DNA of 64,000 nucleotides, from positions 310,001 through 374,000 of the forward strand of contig JAVTVJ010000518.1 in the NCBI GenBank assembly GCA_034509425.1, read 5' to 3'. The position numbers and the translations under genes were made by a program. This document shows, in pieces, positions 28,388 through 41,339 of this stretch. Numbering within the stretch: position 1 is the stretch's first letter; every line of letters starts with the position of its first letter. The notes below the pieces were generated by a model. The model saw only the letters and a list, made by a program, of their open reading frames with translations. It was not told the DNA's origin and ran no database searches. This stretch comes from Eopsaltria australis. Its lineage: Eukaryota > Chordata > Aves > Passeriformes > Petroicidae.

Positions 28388-29283
28388 TATGTACTTATTT
28401 ATACTGTTTTGAAGGGTAAATGTATCTTTAATATTGTCAAAATATAATATGATCATACTATACTGGTTAACAGGCCTTAGATGATTTTTAGATGGTTGAG
28501 AATTAAACTGGAATCTTAACTAATTTATTGATCTTTGTTTCTTTTACAAATATTTTCCTTGCTGGCTTCAACTAAACAGAAAGTTTGCACTTCCCCCCAT
28601 TCCCCTTCCGCTCTTCTCCCTCTTTTACAATTTTTTTTCTGTTGACAAAGACAATTCCTGCTGGATCTTGCTTGTGGATATATTCTTTTATCATCAAGTG
28701 AAGAATTATGTTATGTCTTAAACAACAAAACAGGCTTTTGAATCTCAAATAATTGCACTTCATTTTATAGAACTGCATTGGAAATATTTCAAAGCCATGT
28801 CTGCAAGTTTCTTATAATCTTTCACACTGCTATGATATGATGAATAAAAACTTCGGGTGTTTTGGCTTATCTGAGAAGCAGGTGGTCCTTTACTGCAACC
28901 TTAATTACTACCTGAAAAAATCATCTACCTGAGAGCAGTGAATGAGCTTTTAGAACTTGCTGTCATGAGAAAGAAGGAAAAAAAGAGTGAAAGTAAGAAT
29001 ATTTATGCAAGAAAACTGGAACAGGATGGATACAAAAGGTTTGAAAGTTTTTGCTTAATTTTGAAAATCTTTAAATTAGGTACTGACTTGTTTTGACAGT
29101 CACCATACAAAGGTCTGCTTCTCTAATCTTCATACTACTGTGATTTAGAAGAAACAAATATCTAAATAGAAATAGAGATATAATTCTCCTATCTTAATGA
29201 TAATTTAAATATTAAACCAAGATGATTACCTTAGGGTAGTGCTCTTTACGTGTGCTCTTTAAGTCCATTGGAGAGAACAAGAT

Positions 29284-29866
29284 CACAGTTTCACAGGTTG
29301 GTTGAGGTTGGAAGAGATCTCTGGAGGTCATCTGGTGCAACCACTCTGCTTGAGAAGGACCACCTAGATTTAGCTGTCCAGGACCATGTCCAGATGACTT
29401 CACAACCTCTCTTAAACAACCTCTGTAGGATTCAGCCACCTTAAAGGTGAAAAAATGCTTCCTGATATTCAGAGGGAATATCCTCTGATTCAACTCATGC
29501 CCATTGCATCCAGACTCGTCACAGGGCACTTCTGTAAGCATCTGGCCCTGTCTTCTTTCCAGCCTCATCTCAGGTTCTTTTATACACAGATAAGATCCAC
29601 CCAAGTCTTCTCTTCCCTAGCCCAAGCAGTCCCTGTGTCAGCCTTTTCTCACAGGGAGGATGTCCCCAGTATGTCCATGTCTCTTATGCTGAGAAGCCCA
29701 GAAATAGTACTCCAAGTGTGGACTCATGAGTGTTGAGTAGAGGAGAAAGATCACCTCCCTCAATCTTCTAGCACCACTCCTAACGCAGCCTGGGATACTG
29801 TTAGACTCTGTGTGGCAAGGGCACATCACTGTCTCATGGTTTGTCTCCTGCTAGACCTCATCTACA
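29284..29866 (-). mobile_element. CR1 LINE 3' fragment reaching into the reverse transcriptase C-terminus
   Basis: The + strand begins at a decayed CR1 terminus ('gaggttggaagagatctctggaggtcatctgg'). It continues through 'caggaccatgtccagatgac' and 'cttcctgatattcagagggaa'. On the minus strand at about 29.69-29.77 kb it reads LLYSTLMSPHLEYYFWASQHK, shown only in part here, which corresponds to the conserved CR1 tail 'LYSALVRPHLEYC..FWAPQYK'. The right end stops near the block 'ggcaagggcacatcactg'. Stops and deletions show it is inactive. Open frames on both strands between 29.2 and 29.83 kb are explained by this element. Confidence 0.93.
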
Positions 29867-32800
29867 TTTAGTATGATAAACTGCATTCTAAAACTTCTTA
29901 TTCCTCTCCATTGCCAATGAAGAAAGCTTAGAGTAAGTACATTAGTAGATATTACAGTATGTAGACCAACCAATTACTCTACTGCCAGTTGGAAGTTTGC
30001 CTGAGTTTCAGAGCATTTCAGGTGGGATTAAACACCTGTTTTTAAACACTGAATGTAATCAGTTGCCTGTATACCTAGTCTGCAGATGCCTGAGACACCT
30101 GCAGGAGGGTATACGGGTCTATTCTCCTCTGGAATGGAGGGTGGTAATCAAGGAAAATATTCTAGATATACAAAATGGTATTAGGCCTGTTTTTAACAGA
30201 TGTGTCTTCATGATTGGTTTGCAATTCCAGCAGGTGACAATTAATATTTCCAACATATATCAAAATTTAATCAACATTCAATTGTATGTTCTGGAGAAAT
30301 ATTATTTCAAAGACATCCACTGAACTTGGCAGATCTGAATCAAGATTTATGGAAAACACTTGATTAACAACAAGGAAACCTGGAATAATATTCTAGGATC
30401 TGTTAAATGGCACTAGGCACTATTCCTACAAGTAACTCAATCAAGGCATAGGTATTTATATTTTTACTCTAGATGAGGATCAGTCACGGAAATCTGGCTT
30501 GTCTCCAACAGCTCCTCCTTTAACAGCTGCTTCAGAAGGGCACAAACCTAACATAAATCTTCTGCCTAATCTTTCTTGAATAATCCAGACTTCTCAAGTA
30601 GCACTAATAGTTTAGTCAAAAGTGCATAGATAATCAACATTTTTTGCCATTTGACTTTTCCCTAGGATATCTCATACAGTACAAGAAGATAGTGCTTTGT
30701 ATGTATGAGAATATCAAGGGAAGAATTTATCTTGAGTGAAACCTGGCTTCAAGGCAGAGTGCCCCAAATCATCTTAAATTGCCAGAGTATGTGTGATCAA
30801 ATTAATCAAGTCTGTAGCAAATTTATGCGTAAAGTAAAAGGCTTTCTCAAACAGTTTCATCACAGTAACTACTTGTAGGCCACTAGCAGCTTTGTATGAC
30901 TGTTGGCAGAAGTTAATGTTAGATTAAAGCACTGATGTTAGTTGAGGTGTGATGGATTTTCAAGGCCACAGAACATTACTAGACAGAAAATTAGGATTTG
31001 CAAGAATGCTACTTTCTTCTGGACAGCAGCTGGAGGTTTGGCAGGATAACCCACCTCACCCGAAATGGCTGGGCAGATGAAGTTAAATTTTGCCTTAATT
31101 TCATTGCCAATGGTTACCCACAAATACACAACTCCATTGAGCTCCAAATACTGACAAAGCATGAATTGCTTTGTGGACAAGACAGCACAAATATATCTCA
31201 TTCTAGGGGTGTTTCTCTAGACTTAAATCCAACCCAAGATCCTACATATTTGTATTTCTTCAGAAGCTGACATGGAATTACTGGTTTATACATCAAAATC
31301 TTCACAAAATCTTTTGTGTGTTCCTACCTTCTCTACCTCACTGGAAAAAGCATACATTTGAAAGAGACATATTTTATTCTATTGTCAGGGAGGTTGTTTG
31401 TGTGTTATTAATAGTAGTGCCAACACTATGAAATTAATTACAATTTTTATTGCAAAACATAGATTTATGATTTGTATCATGGATGCCATAATTGTAGAGG
31501 TTTTTTAGTATTGAGGTTTTCTTCATAAATAAAATTATCTCTTCAGCTACTTATACTTAAGGAAGGGAAGATGTTAGTTTTTCCTTTGACAGGGACAAAT
31601 TTTTGGATGTTTCTGTCAAAACAGATTGCTTTAGTAACTGTTATGTCTTATCTAATTTTCTGGAAAAGACAGATACTCTAAGCAAAACAATAAAAACATT
31701 TTTTAAATGGCAGCATTCCCTTCCTTGTATTTCAAGTGGCAGGTTCCAATCTTACTTTTTAGTCAGTAGGTACTTGTTAGCAGGTGTTTGAGTGAATTGA
31801 TTTGAACTATGCCAGCATTCTAGAAAAGGAGCTATATGCCTGTGGTTCTTTTGGTGGCTAATTAAAACAATATTTCATGTTTCTCATATCAACAATTACA
31901 AGACAAGAAGACATACAAGTGTTTTAAGTAGCACTACTTACTGTCTCTAAAAGTGTAAATACTTTTATAATATATGTATAAATAAAAGGCAGAATTTTCT
32001 ATGTGAAAATTTCCATGGTATATCAGTGTATTTATTATAAAAAGTTCAATTTGGATAGAAAACATGCCAAATAGCATTGTAACTTTAGTCCTTCCAGACC
32101 CTTTAATGCCCAAATAAGAGAGTATTAATTGAATAGACACATGAGAATGCCTCTGAAATTACTGTCTATTTTCTTGAGCAGATACCTTTGTGGGGCCTGA
32201 TTCTAAATATTAACAAGCCTCGAGAGGCTGAAAACTCATTTTGAGTAAGCAGAATTCTGAGGGACATTTTCAGATGATAATTTTATTACTGTAAAGTTGT
32301 GAATGTGAAATAGAACATAAACTTGGAAAGAATAACCCATATATTATTTAAAAAGCATAAGCAAAAAAAAAAAAAGCATAAATAAGGCATAAATATGAGA
32401 TGTTAAGAAATGTTGATGCATAAGTACACAAAAACTCTATATAAGAGCAGATGTAAGTTGTCAGGGTCAAAGAGAATAAGAATATGGACAAAGATGAAGG
32501 GAAAAGATAAAACTGATTCAAATTGGCAATATTTAGATTTAGTTTGAGAGCCAGTACAAAAAATCCCATCAGAAACTAAATAAATTTACGACAGGTTCTT
32601 TTAGACGGTTATATAATTCTGATTCATTTAAATCAGTCAGATCTAGGAATTTCTAAGTGACATCAAAGTAGAATATAATGAATTTTTAATAAAAGTAAAA
32701 GAAAATATCCATGGCCTCAAAAAAGATAGGTTGCTAGCAAGCAGTGAGTGCAGACAAGATTCCCTAATCCATCGCACACACTTGTTTCCTATTAAATACA

Positions 32801-34000
32801 GCTACTGTGCAAAGTGGGACCAGTACTCAGTACTGAATGGTATCAAACCACACATTGCCAGTTTTATACACAGTGGTCAAGTCTTGACCAAAGTGTTGAA
32901 AACAAGAAAACAGTATGATAAAATTAATTAGCACATCCCCAAGTTTGTGGTCGTAACAGTCCAAACACCCCTCACCCCTGTCAACATAGGGGGACCACTG
33001 CTGATCAGCCTTCTAGTCTGATCCAGTGGCAGCTTGGGCTTGTAGTGCTGTTCCTCTGCTTCTCCAAAAATGCATGAGGCCATCTTCATAATTCTCAGTG
33101 ATTGTTATAAAAACGAGACTCAAAAAATATTTATATAGTGTTGAGAGTCAGGGATCAGGACCCGGGTGTGAACTGAAAAGAGTACAGATTTGCACTTTAA
33201 TATACCTGTTCCAAAGTTCTTCAAACTGTAGTGTACAGAAGAACACTTTGGTATGCTACTATACTACAGACACATTGAAAAATACATGGCAACAACCTGA
33301 ACTCTGGTACTGATGTGATTGGATTGCAGAATATGCAAGGTTATACCAGCTGACCAGACAACAGCCCCTAGCACATTGTACACAACAGACTAGATAGAGT
33401 CTTGCAATGTGCTCATATGCATAGAATGACAAAATTGCACTTGTAACACCCTATTTATTTTCATATGGCCAGTACAGTAATGCATGTAAGGGGAAGTCTG
33501 TAGTTGTCTGTTCACAAGATGTATTTATAATTTTCTTCTTTATTTTAATATATTGTTCCATTTATTTAAAACCAAAAATGTTGTACTGCTTCATCACACA
33601 CTACTACTCAGTAGTACCTCTATATCTAAGCTTTGCATACGCATTTGCAACTGGTACAGTAGCACAATTGGAAGACCTTGACTTCGCTGAAATATTTTTG
33701 TAATGTTACCCCTTTCTTTCTTTTTGGCAAGTCAGCTACATTTTTACATTAACAAGAGTCCAAGGCTGCCCATTAGAATCCCTAAGTTATGCAAAAAACT
33801 GACTCATAAGCATCTTCAATACAATATCAAAATTGAATATCATCCTCTGACAGGTCCCAAAACACACATTGTCAGCAAAACCTATAGAATATTTAAGTGT
33901 TTTAGCATAGTCCTGCTGCCAGAAACCTTTGAAATGAGTTTGTGTTAAGTGATAAGAAGCTCATCTGCACCCAAAAAAGAAGGCAGAGAGAAACAATCTC
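29867..34000. other. Intergenic sequence, no gene seen
   Basis: Mostly AT-rich. Overlapping frames of about 90 codons on both strands at 30.94-31.27 kb have no recognisable domain. The stretch at 32.93-33.07 kb is richer in GC and may be the remnant of an old repeat that I cannot name. Confidence 0.45.
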
Positions 34001-35250
34001 AGGAACAATAGCTTGTTTAATAACCTGTCCTCGTTGCTCCTAGACCCACACAGAAGAACCACCACTCCATCAAAGGTGCTTCTTCACAAACCTAGAAGAG
34101 CACAGGGACACAAGAGCAGCCAGAAACCAAATTGCAGACTCCCAAGGAATGAATGCCTTGTCCAAGCCACTTCCAGGGCTGTCCCAGCAGACCCATCAGC
34201 CTTGTTGGTAACACATAAAACCCATCTGGATGAATCATCAGAAGCAGTTTTCCAGAGCACCTTGCCACCTTTTGGAATAATGGGAAGGGGTATGACATTG
34301 TGGGATTTAGGGAAAATAGCATTGGGAGATTATGCAGAACTAGCTGTGAGATGCTTGAAGAAGACACCAAAGGAGGAAAAAAAGAGCTCTGGGTGCATTG
34401 TGGGGGACCAAGTATAGGGAAACAGAGGAATAAGGGGGGAAAAAAGGGTCCATTTGCATTTAAGAAGAGGCTGAAGAGCCTGCTTTTTTTGCCATGTCCT
34501 GTGCCTGCTGTAATCATATGTCTTCATTAAACTCCACTTTGACTATTTCCTGGCAAGGAGGTCTGTACTCTCTATGCATGTGAGTGAGTGGGGGGTCTAT
34601 GCTATCAGAAAGAAGAATGAATTCAGGTCTGTGAATTAGTCTGTGATCACTACTCGAAGGAGATCAGGCCAGGACAGTGGGCAAAAATACCTGGGGGTTG
34701 GAAGGAGTGTAGATCCTCAAGGCCCAGGTCTGACAACGGCAACACCTGTGAACCTCTCAGAGTGACAGCATGGTAGGGGCTGGGTAGGAGGGAAGATGGG
34801 TTTTGGGAGGAGGAGCATAGTGGTGTGAGGGTGAGACAGTCTGCACTGGCAAGGAGCTGATGCCTTGGGAAATTATATGTCAAGTTACCATCAAGTGGGG
34901 AGACTGGGGTCCAGAGAGAGCTGCTGGTGCCACTGTCAGAGCAGCTGTTGGAGTGAGTCACCCTGTACGTAAATCCTCAGTGGTACACCTCTATCCTGCT
35001 GAGACACAGAGGGAAACAGGAGGAGGCAGTAGGTGCTGTCTGTGTTCATGAGAGTTGTCTCCAGGATGTGTGACCAGTCATGGGTATCTGTGTGTCTAGG
35101 TGTGGATATGTGTGTACATACTATCAGCACATGCTCAGCCTCACTGATGGATAGATTAGGGAATTAAGCAGAACAGGGAGAAACCTGGATCCTAGAGCAG
35201 AACCTCTCATCACGGGAGGTCCAGCTCATATTATAGGAAGAGTCTTCTAC
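34001..35250 (+). mobile_element. Probable LTR-retrotransposon-derived block
   Basis: About 1.2 kb is clearly richer in GC than its surroundings, with sharp edges. On the + strand it contains 'TGTAATCATATGTCTTCATTAAACTCC' (seen in pieces), with an ATTAAA polyadenylation signal near 34.53 kb. It then reads 'CTGGCAAGGAGGTCTGTACTCTC', which looks like the R/U5 part of an avian endogenous retrovirus LTR. Open frames of 130-140 codons run on both strands (34.01-34.42 kb +, 34.09-34.52 kb -) but neither resembles Gag, Pol or a host protein. Clear LTR ends and target duplications were not found. A lncRNA exon or another repeat is possible. Confidence 0.4.
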
Positions 35251-36049
35251 ATTCTCAACCTCATATGATGGGTTATTCTTCTTTATCAAACTATGACTTT
35301 GATTCTTAAGGACTGAATTCTTGCAGATCAAACCCCTCACAAGCAGTAGGGTTTATGTGAGATTTTGAATATGCCATAAAATCGGCATATGCTGGATTAT
35401 AAATTAAATTAATTAAAGGGCAAATTAGAATAAAACTTTGCAAATAATTTAAAAGATATTCTTCTGCTAACAGGAGCATCTTTTCAGTTCATACATGTCA
35501 CTATGAAGGTATTGATATTTTGTAGCACAGATATTTTCACTGCTGATGCATTTCAATTTTAGCCTTGCTCTTTGCGTATCCTCCAAGGTCTACTCATATT
35601 TTAGAATATTTTATGAGAAGCTGAGGAACTAAGAGTTTATCTCTTCAATTGCAGTGACTGGCCACTTTACATGTCATGCTATATGTAACTGTTCATAAAT
35701 CTGTGAGCAGATGGGGGTATTTACCTGCTGACAGATTGTTGTCCTTTCCTCTGAGTGAAAAGCAGTTTAAGACACATCCTTAGCATTTCCATTTTCAACT
35801 GACTATATGAAAGGGTACAATAGCCTCTCCTGCAAATGCCTTGGAGCACGTGACTTGTCTAACAGTGTATATGTTAAATCTCCAAACAATTTTCCCTCTT
35901 GGTAATTTCATTCTTAAACTACATTGGACAGCTCCGTCAGCATATTGTTATTTATGGGTCTTATTCTAAGGCATTTAATCCCTAACTGAATTACAATGAC
36001 TGTCTACTTGCCATGGAGCACCTTTTTGCAACTTTTCTATGCCTGTTTA
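35251..36049. other. Intergenic sequence, no gene seen
   Basis: Unique sequence between the GC-rich block and the ERVL-type LTR. Nothing recognisable was seen. Confidence 0.5.
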
Positions 36050-36632
36050 TGTTGTGGTTTAACCCCAGCTGGAACTAAGCCCCATGCAGCTGCTCACTCA
36101 CACCACCATGGTGAGATGGGGGGGATTATCAGAAAAGTGAGAAAACTCAGGGGGTGAGATGAAGACAGCTTAATAATTAAGCAAAGGGTGAACATGCGAG
36201 CAGAGTAAATTGAGGAATTAATTCTCCATTTCTCATGGGCAGTCAGGTGTACAGCCATCTCCAGGAAAGCAGGGCTCCATTGTGCTTAACTGACTTGGGA
36301 AGACAAACACTATCATTACAAACATCTCCCCTTTCCTTCTTCCTCCAGCTTCATACACTGGGCATGACACCATATGGTAGGGAAAATCCCTTGGATCAGT
36401 TGGGGTCAGCTGTTCTGGCTGTGTTCACTCTCCACTTCTTGTGTAGCCACCTAATTCTGGGCTGGTGATGCGTTGTGAGAAGCAGAAAAGGCCTTGACTC
36501 TGTGTAAGCACTGCTGAGCAATAATGAAAACATCCCTGTGTTTTCAACACTGTTTTCAGTACAAAACCAAACTATAACCCAATAATAGCTACTGTGAAGA
36601 AAATTAATTCCATCCCAGACAAAACCAGCACA
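36050..36632 (-). mobile_element. Solo LTR of an avian ERVL-type endogenous retrovirus
   Basis: The + strand runs from TGTTGTGGTTTAACCCC to AAAACCAGCACA, so the minus strand begins TGTGCTGGTTTTGTCTGGGA. These are the two ends of a widespread neoavian LTR. In the minus-strand sense a degraded TATA region lies at about 36348-36367. The polyadenylation region (ATTAAG in place of ATTAAA) lies near 36160-36175. The flanking five bases are GTTTA on the left and ATTTA on the right, consistent with a 5-bp target duplication that has since lost one match. No internal viral sequence is present, so recombination between two LTRs probably removed it. CpG sites of the family are mostly lost. Short open frames here (36.24-36.65 kb) are not genes. 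Confidence 0.88.
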
Positions 36633-39600
36633 ATTTATCATAGGACAACTCATTTTCCATGATTTAAGTATGCATGAAGTAAATTCTTTAATGTAGTTCT
36701 AATGGGTAATTCAAAAGAAAACTATTTAAAATAGTAATAAAATAAGACTAACAAGAAATAAGAAATCATTTTTTAATTATGATATTCTACACATTTACCT
36801 AATGAATCTCCAACTGCAATAGGCATATCATACAAGCAAATAATATCTAGGCTTCTTTGAAATTTTTATTTTTTTAATGGCTATTTGTATGATACAGATA
36901 AAAATATCTTCTTTTTCTGAGCTGTGAATAAATCAGATGATAATTACCTTAAGTAAAGTCAAAATATGTAGTCTATAATGTCAGAGTATGTATTTATTGA
37001 AATTATTTGTGTTTTTTTTCCTATTTGTTTTATGTAATTTCTGACACTATTGTTTCAACAAAATCTTTAATAAATGCTAGTTACCAAGTTTCAACATGTA
37101 GGACACATGGTCTAATTATAGTAATGCATTTTTACCATGTATGTTAACACACTGGTTAATATATAGAAGTATTACATGTCTTTAAAAATTACTCTGGCAT
37201 AACCATTTTGGATGTTATTAACTTTAAACTTAATAATATTACTTCATGTAGAAAATAAATTTTAATACCAGAAGTACTTATTAAAATCCCTTAAAATAAA
37301 AATAATAAATATTGGCATGTTAAGCAGAAAAGCTTTTGCCTTCCCACAATTTACAAATTATAGTATTTCATATGTACTTGTATATTTTATATATATGGCA
37401 GATGAAAAACCATGGATTGAAAACTATTTTCAAGTCCCATTTTTATTTTTGGTATGTATTACATCATGGTTTGAAAAATAAGAATTTTGGCACAATCAAC
37501 ATTAATATCACCATTTTAAAGAAGGTTTAGACACCAAAGATCAAATAATTTCATTGTAATGCTCTTAAATATTAAGTATGCCTAAAAGGTTTTAGCTGAT
37601 AGATATCCAGTTATTCATAATCCAGTAGCTCACTCAGTTTTCTATTTAGTAATTAAAAGAAATTCCTGTCAACATTTTCTATTTATGTGTCTTAAGGCCA
37701 AGGCTTTAATTATGACCCCACGTTTGTTGATCACACAACAATCACAACAACAAACAACAACAACAACAACAAAGTTTTTGTAATTTTGATCCAGGGAGGG
37801 TGTGCTATTTTTTTAATGGATGAATCTTGAAAAAATAGTTTAACTTTGTTGCCACAAAAAATTAATTTAAATTATAATTCTTTTAAATTACTCTAAATCA
37901 TCTTTTTATTGTCTTAGAAATTAAGTATTTTTTAGTATTAGAAGCAATTCTTCTATTTCCTTGTATTATCACATCCATTTTCTTGTAGTCATGGGTTGAC
38001 ATCCCATCAGTGAGGGTGTTTTTTCTTCTTTTATTTCTTTTCGAACTGTTAGCCTTTTGGAAATTATTGCCCTACTTACTGAATCATGCAAAGTCATATC
38101 TCTACTTTGCCCTGAAAACATAAAGTGTCTTCCTTATAGGCACTATATCTTTGGGTTTTTTAAAAAAAATTCTATTATGGCAGTCACTGTCATGTTGATT
38201 AAATCATTTATAAGTATATAAATAATATGTAGATGTGACCTTGAATCATGATGGCTTTATCTACTTAGTCTCAGTTTCTATTAGGCCAACAGACAAACAT
38301 GCTGCATCCTTTAATATATATGATTAAACTCTTGTTTAATACTAAATCTTGTACGTAGACAAGGTGATCATAATTGCAGTCCTTTCATGTGACACCAGAG
38401 CTTTCATAGAAGTAAATTTTAAAAACACCATTTTACATCTGTGATGTTTGAAATAATTTATGTAAAAATCATAGAGAAACCTAAAAGATTTTGATTCTGA
38501 AAATGATAAATAAAGGTAGCGAACATTTGTTTAAAGTCAAATACATAGATCTTCACTTCATACAGAATTTCTTTTTCGTGTAAAGAAACTTTCGTATATA
38601 AAAAACATGCTCACGAATTCCTAGTCCCCATTTTATTTGTGCTTTCTATAGAAATTCAGCTGTTGGTTTGCATTTTGTGAAAAGTCTGTAGATTTCAAAC
38701 AATATTTGGAACAGGTATGTGATAGAAATATTTTTTTTATTTTTTTAACTTCCTCTTTGGGCTTGGCTTAACAGGTCAAGGAGGAAAGACTGAAATTTTT
38801 TTTTCAGTTTCTACAATGCATTTCTGAAATACTGCTTCTGCAAACATGCAAGGAAGCCAAATCATTCCTATGTGCCAAAATCTTCCTTAGTTTATTCTTC
38901 CAGTATATAGTGCCTGATATTTGAATAGTGTCTACTCAGAGGTTTCCATATTACTTTTGAGTCTGTGGAGTACTGCTATGTTGCTTTAACCTCAGTTGCG
39001 AATAGTATTCAGACAATATTTGTGAGAAAGTTTCTAGATATGGTAGACATTTGCTGTTGATATATCTGCTAGTGAACCCTTTCAGAATGTACTTTTTCAT
39101 GTAATATTTTTGTCTAAAGCAAGTGGAAAAATGAAATATAGAAATATGCTTTCACAGGGAAAAAGAAATCAACAAAACAAGAAGCCATGAATGTTTTGTG
39201 CTTCAGATGTACACTGCTGAGCACTCTTAGAGAAGAACTCATGATTTGTGAGCTTAGAGTTTGGTTCTATTAGGATAGTTAAGGTTCTACATTGAAGATG
39301 AAAGGTGTTAAAATAGGGAAATTATTCATAACCATTGCTTATCATATGATATCTGAAGAGAACCTGGGAGAACCTCAGGTACCTGTTGACTCCAAATCTG
39401 GACGGAGTTCAGATATACATGAGCATCCCCTTAACTCTAAGGGAGGGTGAACAATGACAAAAGCAATAAAGCAGCCACAGTGTTTAGTGTTTAAGTTTTC
39501 TAGATTTTTCAGTGCCCAGTATTTCATTACTTAGAATTCTAGTGGTTGTGCTGAAAATAGAAAAATTACTTGCTTTAACACTATGAAGATTGATTTAAGG

Positions 39601-40750
39601 TGAAAAATTTTCCTTGAGCATATCTCTGTCTCCAGAGCACTCCTGAATTGGAATGTCTGTTACATGCTTTCTCTGAACGTCTTATTGCTATTTCCATAAC
39701 ACACCAAAGTTTGTACAAAATGATGTGATAGAATGAGTTAGCATCTTTTTCACAGACGAAAAAACAGTCAGTTTTTCTCTTGTACCGTTTGCAAAAACTG
39801 ATGAAATAGCTTTCTCTACTCCATGTAACTTTCTTCTTCTTCATTTATGTTAACATAGTGATATACATTTAGAATAAGGAAAAAATATATTTATTAGATT
39901 ATATTTTAACATTCAGTGCACAGTAAGTTTGGAAGCAACCATGGTTTTATGTAACTATGGATATAGCTATTAAGACTAGCAGACGAATAAAACACGACAG
40001 AAGTTCAGGAAAAAAAACTTACACATCCCTACTCTTCTTAGTTTTTCCTTTGTCTGGACAGTTCAAATATTTCCTTTAGTGTTTTCATCTCAAAACAAAC
40101 AATAGACTTGTGGGGTTTTTTGTTTTTTTTTTTTTTTGTTGTTGTTTGTTTGTATGTCTGCCTTTTTATTTTTTAAGGAGAGCTCTGCTTTTCAAAAGCC
40201 TCAGGAAAATTTATTTTACATTTAAATTTATTCTTGAAAAAGATTATTATGAGAAATAGAGATTTAAGATGCCTTACAGATTTACTTAAAGTATAATTAT
40301 AATGGTATTTAGATAAAGTCATCTCCCAAAAGGACATCTGATGATTCTAAGTTAGCAATAATAAAGCTTAAAACATTCCTGCAGCAGGAAGTCCTGGCAC
40401 TTGCAAACACAATTCAATAGATCACCAGCTTGGAGGAAAGTTCTCATTACTGTGATCTAATGAATCTCTTTAGGCTTATCTGGGACAAATTTTCTAACAG
40501 AGATTTTCTAAACATATTCTTTTTCTTTATACACAAAACTTCCCTAGAAATTCCAGCATCCAGAACATAACATTTAATTACCATGCAAATGTCACCCTGT
40601 AGGAGAGAATGTAAAAGCTCTTTATGGCAGGAAAAGCTAGTGTACACATTTCTCCTTTATATCTGTATTATGTGAAAGCAGTTCATGAGCAAATGGATGA
40701 TCATCACACCTGCTTGAGAAAAAGTTACCAGCAGATGTACTAATAAATAG
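36633..40750. other. Intergenic sequence, very AT-rich
   Basis: No gene or large transposon recognised. An (AAC)n microsatellite lies at 37743-37773. A T-rich stretch with (TTG)n lies near 40.11-40.15 kb. Confidence 0.5.
37743..37773 (+). repeat. (AAC)n microsatellite
   Basis: Imperfect AAC/CAA repeat of about ten units. Confidence 0.9.
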
Positions 40751-40810
40751 GATTATAGAATCATATAGTTGTTAAGGTTGGAAAATACCTCTAAGATAGA
40801 GTTCAACTGT
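40751..40810 (-). mobile_element. CR1 LINE 3' terminal remnant
   Basis: Only about 60 bp are preserved. The + strand reads 'attatagaatcata', then 'aaggttggaaaatacctctaag' and 'gttcaact', which is the reverse complement of a CR1 terminus. Severe 5' truncation is usual for the family. Confidence 0.85.
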
Positions 40811-41301
40811 AGGGTGTAAGAATATTTAAGTTCCCATTTATATTAGCAAAAAAACCTGGCCAAGTAACCTAAGCCAGAAAACCATAAATATTCATTGATA
40901 CTGTTACCACCCTAATTCTTTTACAGAACCTGAATTTATTTTAAAGCCGACTGCTACAAATCAGATAATAACGTTTTTGTTTTTTTAATACTGCAATATC
41001 CTACCTGATAGTAGACGTATGAAAAGCTCTTATGTAGATTTTAGGACATTTGTACACTGTGAAGTGTTTCTGTTGAATCAAAACCAGTTATTTGGAACAT
41101 AAGTTATGTTTCAACTTTTAACTTTTCTGTTCTTGATATGATCTGTGATATACATAATCTCTACAACTGTGTGTTTCATTACTGGCTGTCTTAAATGTCT
41201 CCATCTGTCTCACTAATTTCTTTGTGGATTTAAACCAAATACTTGTGGTTTTCTCCCTTCCCCCTCTCACAGTACTTTCTTTGCTTTTTACTTTTTCTTC
41301 T

Positions 41302-41303
<2 letters not shown>

Positions 41304-41338
<35 letters not shown>
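41304..41338 (+). repeat. Poly-T tract (T35)
   Basis: Thirty-five consecutive T are followed by TTTTTTG-type blocks up to about 41.37 kb. On the minus strand this is a long A tract. No retrocopied gene body could be recognised to the right, where one would lie if it were a minus-strand poly-A tail. Confidence 0.95.

Positions 41339-41339
<1 letters not shown>

Larger units (their letters stand above)
18291..29283. other. Long unique AT-rich stretch
   Basis: About 11 kb without a recognisable gene or large transposon. It contains the microsatellites at 23.8, 28.0 and 28.36 kb. The longest open frames (114 codons at 21.9 kb on +, 109 codons at 25.0 kb on -, 104 codons at 26.4 kb on -) show no domain or splice-site framing. 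Repeated AT-rich blocks such as AAATTTAATTTAATTTAAATTT near 23.43 kb are low-complexity sequence. Confidence 0.5.

Noticed and set aside
29212..29829. Frames of 60-130 codons on both strands
   Set aside because: Explained by the minus-strand CR1 fragment, including its reverse transcriptase tail.
30938..31270. Overlapping 87- and 90-codon frames on opposite strands
   Set aside because: No domain, no splice framing, and mutual overlap suggests chance in a locally GC-richer stretch.
34013..34530. Frames of 134 (+) and 141 (-) codons considered as a gene
   Set aside because: They overlap on opposite strands in a GC-rich, probably LTR-derived block and resemble no Gag, Pol or host protein.
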